A DNA stretch of 64,000 nt from Propionibacteriaceae bacterium ZF39 (GCA_039565995.1 CP154795.1:3224001-3288000); one strand, 5' to 3'. Counted from the first letter of the stretch, positions 54,205 through 63,384 are shown. Notes: generated from the letters alone by a model not told the origin. Made by a program: numbers and translations.

Positions 54205-54729
54205 TACCTCGACCGTGACGCCCTCCACATCCCTCGGGCGCACCTGGAACACGGCGACCGTTTCATACGGCTCCCCGGCCCGGGCGGTGAACCCGGTGAA
54301 CGACTCCGCGGAGCCATAACAATCGGTGGCCGCCTCCGGCGCCACCACCGGTCCGCTCTGCAGGATCCGCTCCCCGGACGCCGTCCGCAGCGTGATGTCA
54401 CACCCCAACGCCTCCTGCCCGGTGGGCGTCTGCGTCGGCAACACCGTCATCCGCACGGCCAGCACCTGCAGCCCGGGCAGCCCACCCTCGCTGATCCTGT
54501 CGACCGCATCGAGCCGCAGGCGATAGCCGTAGCGCGCTTCATCCAGCGCCGCCCACTCCCCCTGCGGGACGGTTCCGACGAGTACGCCGTAACGCACGTC
54601 ATGCAGCCGCGCCGAGGCCCGCGCCCCGAGGACCAGCGCCACCACCACCGCAAGGACGAGCAGCGAAAAGAAGGGCATCCAACCGCGCCGGACCCGGCGG
54701 CGCCGGGCGTACGCCGTCGCCGGGCTCAC
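54136..54729 (-). CDS. Membrane-anchored protein, last of a three-gene operon
   Basis: 197 aa from GTG 54729 overlapping the previous stop (GTGA). One N-terminal helix (WMPFFSLLVLAVVVALVLGA) after a basic stretch, then a beta-rich extracytoplasmic domain (YRLRLDAVDRISEGGLPGLQVLAVRMTVL, GCDITLRTASGERIL, DCYGSAESFTGF). It resembles its two operon neighbours in plan: one helix, then an extracytoplasmic beta domain. Confidence 0.7.
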   Translation of the reverse strand: MSPATAYARRRRVRRGWMPFFSLLVLAVVVALVLGARASARLHDVRYGVLVGTVPQGEWAALDEARYGYRLRLDAVDRISEGGLPGLQVLAVRMTVLPTQTPTGQEALGCDITLRTASGERILQSGPVVAPEAATDCYGSAESFTGFTARAGEPYETVAVFQVRPRDVEGVTVEVSPSDLHSVAATLWENWHFVPAR

Positions 54730-55277
54730 AGTGCGGGCTCCGTCACATCCGCGGGAACGGTGAACGGCTCCGGCAACTCCGGCAGCTCGGCCAACGGGAA
54801 GGTCGCTACCGCGGTGAGGGTGCGAACATCGGTGCGCAGTTCCGGCACGAGGGTGAAGACGGCACCGGCCACCTTGTCCTGCGGCACCTCGAAAACCGTG
54901 GTGTGCACGAGCGCCTGGCCGACACGGACTTCGGCCCAACCGCTCAGGCCGAGCCGCTGATAGGCGCGGTATTCATAGCCGTCCCGGGTCGTCAGGCCCG
55001 GAATCGGCGCCACGACATCGCCCACGGCGGCGGCCCGCCAGCGCACGACGACGAAGCGGTACGGCGTGGCATAGACGGTCCCGGACGGTGTTGCCACGGC
55101 ACCCGTGATGCCCGTGGACTCGACGCTCGCCACCAGCCGCTCGGTGCGCGCGATCCCAACACGATCCGGCCGGGCCGCGACCCGATCAGGCGGCCGGGTC
55201 GGCGTACCCATCGTCAACAACCCCACCACCAGCAGCGCCGCGAGGAGGGACAGCGCGCCCTTCGCCCGCGTCCTCAT
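54726..55277 (-). CDS. Membrane-anchored protein, middle of a three-gene operon
   Basis: 183 aa from ATG 55277 overlapping the previous stop. Helix GALSLLAALLVVGLLTMG, then a beta-rich outside domain (YRFVVVRWRAAAVGDVV, WAEVRVGQALVHTTVFEVPQDKVAGAVFTLVPELR). No known motif. Confidence 0.7.
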   Translation of the reverse strand: MRTRAKGALSLLAALLVVGLLTMGTPTRPPDRVAARPDRVGIARTERLVASVESTGITGAVATPSGTVYATPYRFVVVRWRAAAVGDVVAPIPGLTTRDGYEYRAYQRLGLSGWAEVRVGQALVHTTVFEVPQDKVAGAVFTLVPELRTDVRTLTAVATFPLAELPELPEPFTVPADVTEPAL

Positions 55278-55834
55278 TGCACCAACCAACGGGCATTCAC
55301 CCGGACGTGCGCGGCCGGGGGCAACAACGCGTCGGGCTCCTCGGCGACGGAGTTCGGATCGATCGGGCGCTGGTCGAAGATGATGACCTCGACGACCTGG
55401 TCGCCGGCGCGGGGCACGGGGGTATCGGCGACGGACAGGTTGAACGTGCAGGCGGTCTCGGTGGTGACCAGCGGATCGAGACCGCCCTCGTTGGTGGAGT
55501 TCGGCTTGCATCGCGGTCCCGCGAGGATTCCCCCGTCGGGCAGGCGTACGGCGACCGCCCCCGGAAACACGACCGGCTGGTTCTCCTTGGTCAGATTGGT
55601 GGCCCGGAGGATCACGACGAAGAACGACGGCCTGCCCGCGCCGACGACGCCGGCGCGTTCGACGCTGAACTCCCAGTAGCGCGTGCGGATTGTTTCGCCG
55701 ATCGCGCGCTCACGGCCGATATAGGCCGCTGAGCGCTGGAATCCACCCAGCAGCCAGGTGACCCCGAGGACGAGGATCAGCACCGCGGCAATGACCTCCC
55801 AGCCGGAGCGGGATCGTCGCCAGGTCCACTGCAC
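55274..55834 (-). CDS. Membrane-anchored protein, first of a three-gene operon
   Basis: 186 aa. Helix VIAAVLILVLGVTWLLGGF followed by a beta-sandwich-like domain (RTRYWEFSVERAGVVG, FFVVILRATNLTKENQPVVFPGAVAVRL, ETACTFNLSV, DQVVEVIIFDQRPID) resembling DUF4352/Telomeric-fold-like extracytoplasmic domains. The three genes overlap by ATGA/GTGA and probably form a complex on the membrane. Confidence 0.7.
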   Translation of the reverse strand: MQWTWRRSRSGWEVIAAVLILVLGVTWLLGGFQRSAAYIGRERAIGETIRTRYWEFSVERAGVVGAGRPSFFVVILRATNLTKENQPVVFPGAVAVRLPDGGILAGPRCKPNSTNEGGLDPLVTTETACTFNLSVADTPVPRAGDQVVEVIIFDQRPIDPNSVAEEPDALLPPAAHVRVNARWLVQ

Positions 55835-55878
55835 CCGGTCACCCTAGGTGACGCGGGTGTCGCCGATCCGGTGGTGGC

Positions 55879-56043
55879 TCAGAGGGCCAGCGGCGAACGA
55901 TCGTCGGTGCCGGGCTCGGCAATCACGGCCGGTTCCGGGGCCAGCCCCGGCTCGGCGATCTCGACTGGCTCGGGCAGAAGCTCACGCATCTGGTCGGCGA
56001 GCTCCTGGGCGTGAGCCATCAGTTCGGCATTCGTGTGGGTCAT
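55879..56043 (-). CDS. 54-aa acidic peptide, unknown
   Basis: ATG 56043 with a very good GGAGGGTGATC ribosome site; stop at 55879. Helix NAELMAHAQELADQMRELL then Pro/Glu-rich (EIAEPGLAPEPAVIAEPG). Small size and strong ribosome site argue it is real. It lies 44 nt before the three-gene operon. Confidence 0.6.
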   Translation of the reverse strand: MTHTNAELMAHAQELADQMRELLPEPVEIAEPGLAPEPAVIAEPGTDDRSPLAL

Positions 56044-56064
56044 GATCACCCTCCACAGGGCGGT

Positions 56065-56122
56065 GTTTCTCTTGGGCTGATCGGGATCCTAGAAGTGAGG
56101 ATCACCTAACTTCCAGAGAAAC
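56065..56122. terminator. Nested inverted repeat, candidate terminator/leader
   Basis: GTTTCTCT (56065-56072) pairs with AGAGAAAC (56115-56122), and inside GATCCT (56085-56090) pairs with AGGATC (56098-56103). It lies 56 nt past the leftward NAD(P)H oxidoreductase gene and just upstream of the 54-aa gene, so it could end the former or form the latter's leader. Confidence 0.4.
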
Positions 56123-56177
56123 CTGAGGATTTCCGGGCCGTGTCTTGTGGGGGCACGGTCACGATTCGGTCACCCCG

Positions 56178-56711
56178 TCAGCCGGCGAGGAGGGCGGCGA
56201 GCGTCCCGCCGAGTTCGTACGCCGAGTCGAGCGCTGCATCGTCCACATCGCCGAGGAGTTCCTGGACCGCGTACGCCTGCTGCCACCCGAGCGCGCTCGT
56301 GATGCCGAGGACCTGGCGTACGGCTCCGGTCGTGTCATAGCGACCGTGGACCAGCAGACCGAACGGCCGCCCCTTGGTCGCGCCCGCGCTGGAATCTGCG
56401 GACCCGTCTGCCCCGAGTGCCCCACCGATCTGCAGGAACGTCGAGTCGAACATGTGCTTGAGCGCCCCGCTCATGGCGCCGAAGTTGGCCGGCGTGATCA
56501 GCACATAGCCTTCGGCGGCGAGCAGGTCCTCGTGGTTCGCCTCGTCCCGGGCGAACGCCAGGGCGGGGAGCTCGCGGACCTCCAGGTTGTCCAGCAGCTC
56601 CGCGACCTCCGTCGGGTCCTCTCGCGCGAACCGCGTCCCGGCCAGCACGGCGTCGGTCAACGCCCGCACCGACCGGGACGGCGAATGGTGGATCACCAGC
56701 AGCTGGGTCAT
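56178..56711 (-). CDS. Flavodoxin-fold NAD(P)H-dependent FMN reductase-like protein
   Basis: 177 aa. FMN phosphate loop LVIHHSPSRSVRALTDAV at the start, then YVLITPANFGAMSGALKHMFDS with the FMN-contact loop and the conserved Phe-Asp pair. WrbA/NADPH-FMN reductase group; substrate unknown. It lies nine bases after the downstream end of the CU044_5270-type gene. Confidence 0.8.
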   Translation of the reverse strand: MTQLLVIHHSPSRSVRALTDAVLAGTRFAREDPTEVAELLDNLEVRELPALAFARDEANHEDLLAAEGYVLITPANFGAMSGALKHMFDSTFLQIGGALGADGSADSSAGATKGRPFGLLVHGRYDTTGAVRQVLGITSALGWQQAYAVQELLGDVDDAALDSAYELGGTLAALLAG

Positions 56712-56720
56712 TCACCCAGG

Positions 56721-57815
56721 CTAGCCACCCTCCTCCTCTACGCACCCGACTGCACCACCCTCTTCGACCGTGCACTTCTGGCGGTGGGCATCGCGCTGGA
56801 TCTGGGCGGGAATCTCATCGACGACCGCGCGGGAGTAGCTCGATTCGAACTGCACCTTCTCGCCCCCGCGAACCCGCTCGGCGCGAGTGCGCTCGCCGAT
56901 CAGCTCGCCCGTGTGCTCGTCGAAGACCAGCTCATCGCTGACACCGAAGACATCGGCGCGGCCGATCGCCACCCCGGTCCGGCCGTCGACGACGGCCTTC
57001 GGATCCGTGATCGTCGTCCCCGGGATCGTCTGGATCACCCGGAACAGCGCGGCCCGCAGGTCGGCGGGCACCATGCCCGTCCGGAGGGCGTCTGCGGCAT
57101 AGGTGTACGCCGAGTCGTGCTTCCCGGAGCCCCGGCCGGCACTGTCGGCGTACAACCGGGCGCGCAGTGCCTGCGTGTCCCGTGGCAACGCAGCCAGCCA
57201 CGCCTGGTTGGGCAACTGCCAACTGCCCTCGATGTCGTTGGGGCTCAGGTTGGTCGTCCAGGGATAGGGCGGCGCGGGCTCCGGATGGATCTCGGGACCG
57301 TCGAGGAGACGGAGGATCTGATGGGGTTTGTCGTCATACCAGCTCGGGCGGGCACCATCCACAGCTTCATAGGTCACCCGTGCAGTCGCGATCAGGTAGG
57401 TCGACCCGTCGCCCGGCTGGGCGTTCTCCTTGTCGTTGTTGCGGTAGTAGGTCTGCGACACCGTGCTGCGGGACGTGATCTCCCACCACTGGTCGGCCCG
57501 GGCGGGCGGGTCGGTCGCGGCACCCGCGGCGAGGAACAGCACTTGGCTCGCCTCCGCGCTCGCCGAGCCCGTCGGCCCGAGCTGGGTGACACCGGCGACG
57601 ACGAGGCTGCCCGCTGCCACCGCCACCGCCGCCTTCCAGCCGCCGGACAGCAGACGCCGGCGGGTGACGCGTGGCTTCGAGACGCTCGTCCCTCGCTCCT
57701 CAGCCGGCGAGGCCCCCAGCGCCCGATCGAGGATCGCGGTCCGGGTTGCTGGAGACACGTCGGGCAGGTCGCGAGCGGGGTCGTGCCGTCGCATCAGTTC
57801 ATCAAAGTCGTTCAT
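56721..57815 (-). CDS. CU044_5270-family membrane protein (sigma-linked, second module)
   Basis: 364 aa from ATG 57815. Cytoplasmic head (FDELMRRHDPARDLPDVSPATRTAILDRAL), helix WKAAVAVAAGSLVVAGVTQL, and an extracytoplasmic domain (ADQWWEITSRSTVSQTYYRNNDKE) with the family ending in GVIPADLRAALFRVIQTIPG-like pattern. It begins one base after the ECF stop. Paralogue of the protein at 51816-52820. Confidence 0.82.
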   Translation of the reverse strand: MNDFDELMRRHDPARDLPDVSPATRTAILDRALGASPAEERGTSVSKPRVTRRRLLSGGWKAAVAVAAGSLVVAGVTQLGPTGSASAEASQVLFLAAGAATDPPARADQWWEITSRSTVSQTYYRNNDKENAQPGDGSTYLIATARVTYEAVDGARPSWYDDKPHQILRLLDGPEIHPEPAPPYPWTTNLSPNDIEGSWQLPNQAWLAALPRDTQALRARLYADSAGRGSGKHDSAYTYAADALRTGMVPADLRAALFRVIQTIPGTTITDPKAVVDGRTGVAIGRADVFGVSDELVFDEHTGELIGERTRAERVRGGEKVQFESSYSRAVVDEIPAQIQRDAHRQKCTVEEGGAVGCVEEEGG

Positions 57816-57816
57816 C

Positions 57817-58353
57817 TCAGGCTCCGAATCTCTCGGCGGGGAGGGGATCCGCGGCATCGGCCGCGGAAGGGTCTGGGGCGTACGCCGATTGGGCGCGACG
57901 CCGGGCGCGCATGAGGCGCGTACGCGCGGTGGACGGCGCGATGCCGAGCACCTCGGAGATCTCGGCGGGGGTCAGTTCCTCCCACACCGCCAGCCGCAGG
58001 ATCTCGGCATCGATCTCGTCCAGGGAGCTGAGCACGCTGTCGACGAGTGCATGGGAGGCGTCCTCGGCGGACGGAGTCGACCGCGGTGCGACATCGGCGG
58101 CGGCATCGTGCAAACGGGCTCGTCGGGCCAGCGCGCGCTGGTGATGCAGGACATGGTTGCGGGCGGCGCGGAGCAGCCACGGCAGCGGCGGCTCCGGCAC
58201 GTCCGACCGTCGTTTCCACGCCACCACGAAGACCTCGGCCAACACATCCTCGGCGTGATCGCGCCCGACCCGGCGGACGGCGTACGCCAGGACCTGGCGG
58301 TGGTGGCGATCGAAGAGGGCGGTCAGCCAGTCCCGATCACGGATCTCTCTCAT
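57817..58353 (-). CDS. ECF-type RNA polymerase sigma factor (second module)
   Basis: 178 aa. Region 2 (LFDRHHRQVLAYAVRRVGRDHAEDVLAEVFVVAWKRRSDVPEPPLPWLLRAARN) and region 4 (LDEIDAEILRLAVWEELTPAEISEVLGIAPSTARTRLMRARRRAQ). Closely similar to the sigma factor at 51277, including PEPPLPWLLR/PDPPLPWLLR. A palindrome CCGGTGA-TGCG-TCACCGG lies 20 nt upstream of the start. Confidence 0.9.
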   Translation of the reverse strand: MREIRDRDWLTALFDRHHRQVLAYAVRRVGRDHAEDVLAEVFVVAWKRRSDVPEPPLPWLLRAARNHVLHHQRALARRARLHDAAADVAPRSTPSAEDASHALVDSVLSSLDEIDAEILRLAVWEELTPAEISEVLGIAPSTARTRLMRARRRAQSAYAPDPSAADAADPLPAERFGA

Positions 58354-58372
58354 GCCCAGTAGTTCCCGGCTC

Positions 58373-58390
58373 CCGGTGATGCGTCACCGG
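58373..58390. promoter_or_regulatory. Perfect palindrome CCGGTGA-N4-TCACCGG
   Basis: Seven-base arms around TGCG, 20 nt upstream of the second sigma gene and ~118 nt upstream of the GH3 gene. It could be an operator or a small hairpin; no regulator is assigned. Confidence 0.4.
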
Positions 58391-58507
58391 CAGTCTCGCG
58401 CAATTCTTTCGGAAGCCCCTTTCGAGACGGCCGCGGGCGGCCTCCTCAGGGAACGGCGTCGGGAACTTCGGGCAACTTCCGGCGAGCCGCTGGGGCGTAC
58501 CCCCAAG

Positions 58508-60649
58508 ATGGACGGCATGACCCAACGCACCTGGGAAGACACCGCCCTCACCCCCAAGCAGCGCGCCGAAGCGCTCGTGGCCGCGATGACGCTGGAACAG
58601 AAGATCGCCCAGCTCCACGGCGCGATGGAGACCATCGACATCTATGGCATCGCCAGCAAGGCCACGACCGCGGAGGAGATGGAGCAGCTCGCAGCCCAGA
58701 TCCGCGTCGAGCGGCATGTCGCGGCGATCGACGAGCTGGGGATCCCGCGGTTCCGGATCACGAACGGTCCGGTGGGAGTGGGGATGGGCGACGGTACGCC
58801 GAGCCCGCCGGCCACGAGCCTGCCGATGACCATCGGTCTCGCGGCGGGGTTCGACCCGGAACTGGCGACGGCGTACGGCGACATCATCGGCAGTGAAACC
58901 GCCACCCTCGGCCAGCATGTGCTCGAGGGTCCGGGCGTCTGCCTGCACCGGACCCCGATCGCGGGCCGCAACTTCGAGTATTTCTCCGAGGACCCCTATC
59001 TCTCCGGCGTCATGGGCGTCGCGGTGACGAAGGCGATCCAGGCCCACGATGTCATCGCGATGGGCAAGCACTATGTGGTGAACGATCAGGAGTACGAGCG
59101 TTTCCGCACCAATGTCGAGGTCGACGAACACGTACTCCGCGAGCTCTATCTGCTGCCCTTCGAAATGCTCGTCAAGGACGGCGAGATCGCCGCGATGATG
59201 TCGGCGTACAACCGGATCCGCGGCGTCTATGCCACCGAATATCGCTACACGCTCACCGACATCCTGCGCACCGAGTGGGGCTTCGAGGGCTATGTGCAGT
59301 CGGACTTCTGGTCGTGCCGCTCGGCCGCCGGATCGCTGAATGCGGGCATGGATCACGAGATGCCCGATGCGAAATGGCTCAACGAAGAGAACATCAAGAA
59401 CGCGCTCAGCGATACGTCACTGGAGATCCAGACCGTGGATCGGGCACTGGTGCGGCGTTACACGCAGATGTTCCGGTTCGAGCAGTTCTCCCGCCCGTAC
59501 GCCCCCGGCGAGATCGATGCCTATGGTCACGGCGCGATCTCCCGGCGCATCGGCAACGAGATCGCGGTGTTGCTGAAGAACGACGGCGGCCTGCTGCCGC
59601 TTGCGAAGGATCTCGGCAGGCTTCTGGTCGTCGGCCAGAAGACGTTCGCCGAGAAGGCAACCACCGGCGGCGGGGGCAGTTCGAAGGTGGACCCGCTCTA
59701 TACGGTGCCGCCGCTGGAGGGTCTCGCGGACGTGTTGAGCGAACTCGATGCGAGCGTGCAGGTCGAATCGGTGATCGTCGCCGACGACCTCGCGAACCTG
59801 GCCGACGCGGTCGAGACGGCGAAGCAGGCCGATGTCGTGGTGATCATGGCCGGGCTGGTCGCGACGGAGGGCGCGGACCTGCCCGACATGAACATGCCGC
59901 ACGACCAGAACCGCATGATCGCCGAGCTGGCGCCGGCCAACCCGAACACCGTCGTCGTGCTCAAGAACAGCAACCCGGTCGTGCTCCCGTGGGCCGACGA
60001 CGTGCCGGCGATCCTCGAAGCCTGGAACCAGGGTGCGGAGGACGGCCACGTCGTCGCCGATCTCTTGTTCGGCGTCGTGAACCCGTCCGGCAAGCTCCCT
60101 ACGAGCTATCCGATGACCGCCGACGACACGCTCTATGCCGGCCGTCCCGAGCGTTACCCCGGCACCGACGAGGGCGACGGCTACCCCGTCATCCGCTACT
60201 CCGAGGGCCTCGAAGTCGGCTATCGCTGGCACCAGGCCCAGGGCATCGCCCCGAGGTACGCCTTCGGCCACGGGTTGTCCTACACGACGTTCGAGGTCGG
60301 GGACGTCTCGGTCGACGCGGGTACGCCCGGCCAGCCACCGGTCACCGTCACCGCGACGGTCACCAACACGGGCCAACGGGCCGGCGCCGAGGTCGTGCAG
60401 GTTTATCTCGGGTTCCCGGAAGCATGCCAGCAGCCGCCGAAGCGGCTGGTGGGCTTCGCCAAGGTGGCGGTCGAACCCGGCGCCAGCGAGCAGATCACGA
60501 TCACCGTCGATCCGGCGGCGACCAACCATCCGCTGTCGGTCTGGTCGTACGCCGAACGCGCGTTCGTCGTGCCTTCCGGCGAGTTCACCGTCTACGTGGG
60601 GACAGCCTCGGACAACACGCCCCACGAGTCGCGGTTCACCGTCCGCTGA
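58508..60649 (+). CDS. Glycoside hydrolase family 3 (beta-glycosidase)
   Basis: 713 aa from ATG 58508; ATG 58517 (MTQRTW) is nearly equal. Family features: FRITNGPVGVGMG, GRNFEYFSEDPYLSG, KHYVVNDQEYERFR, the nucleophile Asp near residue 266 in GYVQSDFWS, then the second alpha/beta domain (AVLLKNDGGLLPL, VVIMAG) and a C-terminal FnIII-like domain. No signal peptide, so it probably cuts imported oligosaccharides. It may be under the neighbouring palindrome. Confidence 0.92.
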   Translation: MDGMTQRTWEDTALTPKQRAEALVAAMTLEQKIAQLHGAMETIDIYGIASKATTAEEMEQLAAQIRVERHVAAIDELGIPRFRITNGPVGVGMGDGTPSPPATSLPMTIGLAAGFDPELATAYGDIIGSETATLGQHVLEGPGVCLHRTPIAGRNFEYFSEDPYLSGVMGVAVTKAIQAHDVIAMGKHYVVNDQEYERFRTNVEVDEHVLRELYLLPFEMLVKDGEIAAMMSAYNRIRGVYATEYRYTLTDILRTEWGFEGYVQSDFWSCRSAAGSLNAGMDHEMPDAKWLNEENIKNALSDTSLEIQTVDRALVRRYTQMFRFEQFSRPYAPGEIDAYGHGAISRRIGNEIAVLLKNDGGLLPLAKDLGRLLVVGQKTFAEKATTGGGGSSKVDPLYTVPPLEGLADVLSELDASVQVESVIVADDLANLADAVETAKQADVVVIMAGLVATEGADLPDMNMPHDQNRMIAELAPANPNTVVVLKNSNPVVLPWADDVPAILEAWNQGAEDGHVVADLLFGVVNPSGKLPTSYPMTADDTLYAGRPERYPGTDEGDGYPVIRYSEGLEVGYRWHQAQGIAPRYAFGHGLSYTTFEVGDVSVDAGTPGQPPVTVTATVTNTGQRAGAEVVQVYLGFPEACQQPPKRLVGFAKVAVEPGASEQITITVDPAATNHPLSVWSYAERAFVVPSGEFTVYVGTASDNTPHESRFTVR

Positions 60650-61525
60650 TCAACTCCCGGGCAGCGGGTGCGACCTCGCGGGCGAACGTCCGGGTGGTCT
60701 CGGCGTCGTCGGCGGCCAGGATGAAGCCGCTGATGCCGTAGTCGGCGTTGAGTCCGGCCAACTCTTCGGTCCACTGTTCGGGCGGGCCGTTGAGCAGGCC
60801 CTGGTTCCGATCACCGAAGCGGCCGTGGATGTTGAGCATCCGGCGTACGGCCGAAGGCTCCCGGCCGGCCTTCTCCGCGCCCTCGTCGATCAGCCGGTTC
60901 ATTCCGCGAAGCGCCTCGGGCCCCTGCTTCAGATAGCCGAGCGACGGGAGCCAGCCATCGCCGAGCTCTCCGGTCAGGCCCAGCATCTTCGGGCCGTAGG
61001 CACCGATCCACACCCCGATATCGTGCGCGGGCTTCGGACCGCGCTTGGCGCCCGCGACCGAATAGAAGTCGCCCGCAACGCGGGTCCCACCCTTGGTTTC
61101 GGTGTTCCACAACTCACGGATGATCGCGATCGCCTCGCGGAGAGCCTTGATCGACTGCCCGGGCGTCAGCCGACGTCCGCCCATGGCCTCGATCGCATCC
61201 CAGAAACCGCCGGCCCCGATGCCGAGCTCGAAGCGTCCGTCGCTCAGGAGGTCAGGCTCGCCGACGCCCGCGCCAGCATCGCCGGCGGTCGCAGGGGCAG
61301 GTTGCTCACGTTCGCGCTGATCCGGATCCGCTCGGTGCGGGCGGCGACGAAAGCCATCAGCGTCCAGGTGTCGAGGAACGCCGGCTGATAGGGATGATCC
61401 TGGAAGGTCACCAGATCGAGCCCCTCGGAATCGGCCAGCACCGCCAGCTCGACCGCCTGTTGCGGGTCCCGCGCCGTGGGCGTGACGAAAGTGCCGAAGA
61501 TCGGATCGTGACCATAGGTGGACAT
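60636..61525 (-). pseudogene. LLM-class flavin-dependent oxidoreductase, frameshifted
   Basis: ATG 61525 (MSTYGHDPIFGTFVTPTARDPQQAVELA) reads to ARASASLTS and a TGA near 61244. The next frame gives DLLSDGRFELGIGAGGFWDAIEAMGGRRLTPGQSI and continues to the end at 60636. One G of a GG doublet near 61250 appears lost. The joined product is a complete LLM protein. As with 28791-30082 and 39146-39927, the lesion is a one-base loss in a short G/C run. It overlaps the GH3 stop by 14 nt convergently. Confidence 0.8.
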
Positions 61526-61633
61526 AGCGCCTGCTCTCGAGTCATTCAGTATTTGACGTGTCAACAATAGCCGGTCCGAGATTATTCCGACACCCCACTC
61601 CGAACCTGGGAGCCGATCCCTAGAATCGACACC

Positions 61634-62560
61634 ATGCAAGAGATTCAGCGCGTTGCCATCGTCGGCGCGGGCGCGATGGGCGGGATGTATGCCGCGCATT
61701 TCGCGGAGGCTGGTTTCGAGGTGGTCTTCGTCGCGAGTGGCGAGCGGGCGGCACGCCTTCGCGACGGCCTGACCGTCAACGGCACACCTCTGCTGGCCGA
61801 CGTCGTCGATGCCGAATCACCCGGTGACGCCACCGCTGCCGACCTGATGATCTTCGCCGTCAAGGACCAGCACCTGAACGAGGCGATCAGGGAGGCCGAG
61901 GTCATCGTCGGCTCGCAGACGATCGTCCTCTCCGTGATGAACGGCCTCGATTCCGAAGAACGCATCGCCCACGGTCTCGCCTGCACGCTCGACCGCCGCC
62001 GCGTACTCCTCTGCATCGCCCTCGCCATGGACGCCGAGCGCGAGGGCCGGGACATCCGGTTCCGCCAAGCGGGCAAGCTCGTCTTCGGTCATCCCCGCAA
62101 CGACGAGCCGGACGAGGTGGTCACCGCGGTGCAGCGCGCCCTCACCCGCGCCCAGCTCGCCTGGGAGACCCCGGCCGACATGCGCCACGAACTGTGGTGG
62201 AAGTTCATGGTCAATGTCGGGATGAACCAGACCTCCGCCGTGCTGCGAGCGCCCTATGGCGCGCTCCAGCCCGATGGCGATCCCCGGTCGTTGATGTCGG
62301 CGCTGATCGACGAAGTGGTGCTGGTCGCCGCGGCCGAGGGCGTACCCATGACCGAGGCCGATGTCGAGCGCTGGCATCGCGTACTCGCGAACCAACCGGC
62401 CGAGGGCTGGACGTCCATGGCGCAGGACGTGCTCGCCGGCCGGCCCACTGAAGTCGAGACCTTCGCGGGCCGCATGGTCGCGCTGGGCGAGAAGCATGGC
62501 ATCCCGGTTCCCTACAACCAGGCCATGCTCTGGATTCTGCGCAGCACCACGCCCCACTGA
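61634..62560 (+). CDS. 2-dehydropantoate 2-reductase-like protein
   Basis: 308 aa. NADPH-binding start VAIVGAGAMGGMYAAHFAEAG; MNGLDSEERIA; helix lysine region LWWKFMVNVGMNQTSAVL as in ketopantoate reductases. Could act in pantothenate synthesis (PanE), but many homologues have other 2-oxoacid substrates; no other pan genes are nearby. It is eight bases upstream of the hydrolase gene. Confidence 0.85.
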   Translation: MQEIQRVAIVGAGAMGGMYAAHFAEAGFEVVFVASGERAARLRDGLTVNGTPLLADVVDAESPGDATAADLMIFAVKDQHLNEAIREAEVIVGSQTIVLSVMNGLDSEERIAHGLACTLDRRRVLLCIALAMDAEREGRDIRFRQAGKLVFGHPRNDEPDEVVTAVQRALTRAQLAWETPADMRHELWWKFMVNVGMNQTSAVLRAPYGALQPDGDPRSLMSALIDEVVLVAAAEGVPMTEADVERWHRVLANQPAEGWTSMAQDVLAGRPTEVETFAGRMVALGEKHGIPVPYNQAMLWILRSTTPH

Positions 62561-62568
62561 GGAGCACG

Positions 62569-63378
62569 ATGCCGACCTATCACCACGACGGCCTCACGTT
62601 CGACTATCGCGATGAGGGCACCGGCGAGCCGGTCGTCCTGCTGCACGGATTCCCCGAGGACTCCGCCAGTTGGGACGCGGTGGTGCCGCTGCTGCACGCG
62701 ACGGGCCTGCGTACGCTCGCGCCCGACCAGCGAGGCTATTCACCGGGCGCGGTGCCGAAGCGGCGCCGCGACTATGCGATCCGTACCCTCGTCGGCGACG
62801 TCATCGGGCTGCTCGACGCAACCGGGATCGAGCGCGCCCACGTCGTCGGGCACGACTGGGGCGGCGGCGTGGCCTGGATGACCGCGCTCTGGCATCCGGA
62901 TCGGGTCGCCTCCCTGGTCTCGCTCGCCAGCCCACACCCGGCCGCTCTCATGTGGTCCTATCGGCACACCACTCAGGGCCTGCGGAGTTGGTACATGGGG
63001 ACGTTCCAGCTCCCCTGGCTCCCCGAGCGCCTGCTCGCCCGCGACCTGGCGCGCACCCTGCGATCGAGTGGGATGAAGGCGGAGATTGCCGAGAGGTACG
63101 CCCGGCGGTTCGCCGATCCGGCCAGCCTGACGGGTCCGATGAACTGGTATCGCGGCATGCCGTTCTCCGGGCGTATGGGTGACCCGATGGTGCGCGTGCC
63201 CACGACCTATGTGTGGGGCCGACGTGACGGATTCCTCGGACCGGAGGCGGCCCGGAAAACGGCGGACTTCGTCGAGGCGGACTATCGATTCGTAGAGCTG
63301 GATGCGACCCACTGGCTTCCCGAGAATGATCCCGACCCTGTGGCCGCAGAGATCATTGCCCGGGTCGCCGGTGGGTGA
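62569..63378 (+). CDS. Alpha/beta hydrolase, epoxide-hydrolase-like
   Basis: 269 aa. Oxyanion HGFPED, nucleophile elbow GHDWGGGV with Asp (epoxide hydrolase/haloalkane dehalogenase group), and His in ATHWLPENDP. Cap domain is helical. Co-transcribed with the reductase gene. Confidence 0.85.
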   Translation: MPTYHHDGLTFDYRDEGTGEPVVLLHGFPEDSASWDAVVPLLHATGLRTLAPDQRGYSPGAVPKRRRDYAIRTLVGDVIGLLDATGIERAHVVGHDWGGGVAWMTALWHPDRVASLVSLASPHPAALMWSYRHTTQGLRSWYMGTFQLPWLPERLLARDLARTLRSSGMKAEIAERYARRFADPASLTGPMNWYRGMPFSGRMGDPMVRVPTTYVWGRRDGFLGPEAARKTADFVEADYRFVELDATHWLPENDPDPVAAEIIARVAGG

Positions 63379-63384
63379 TGCCGA

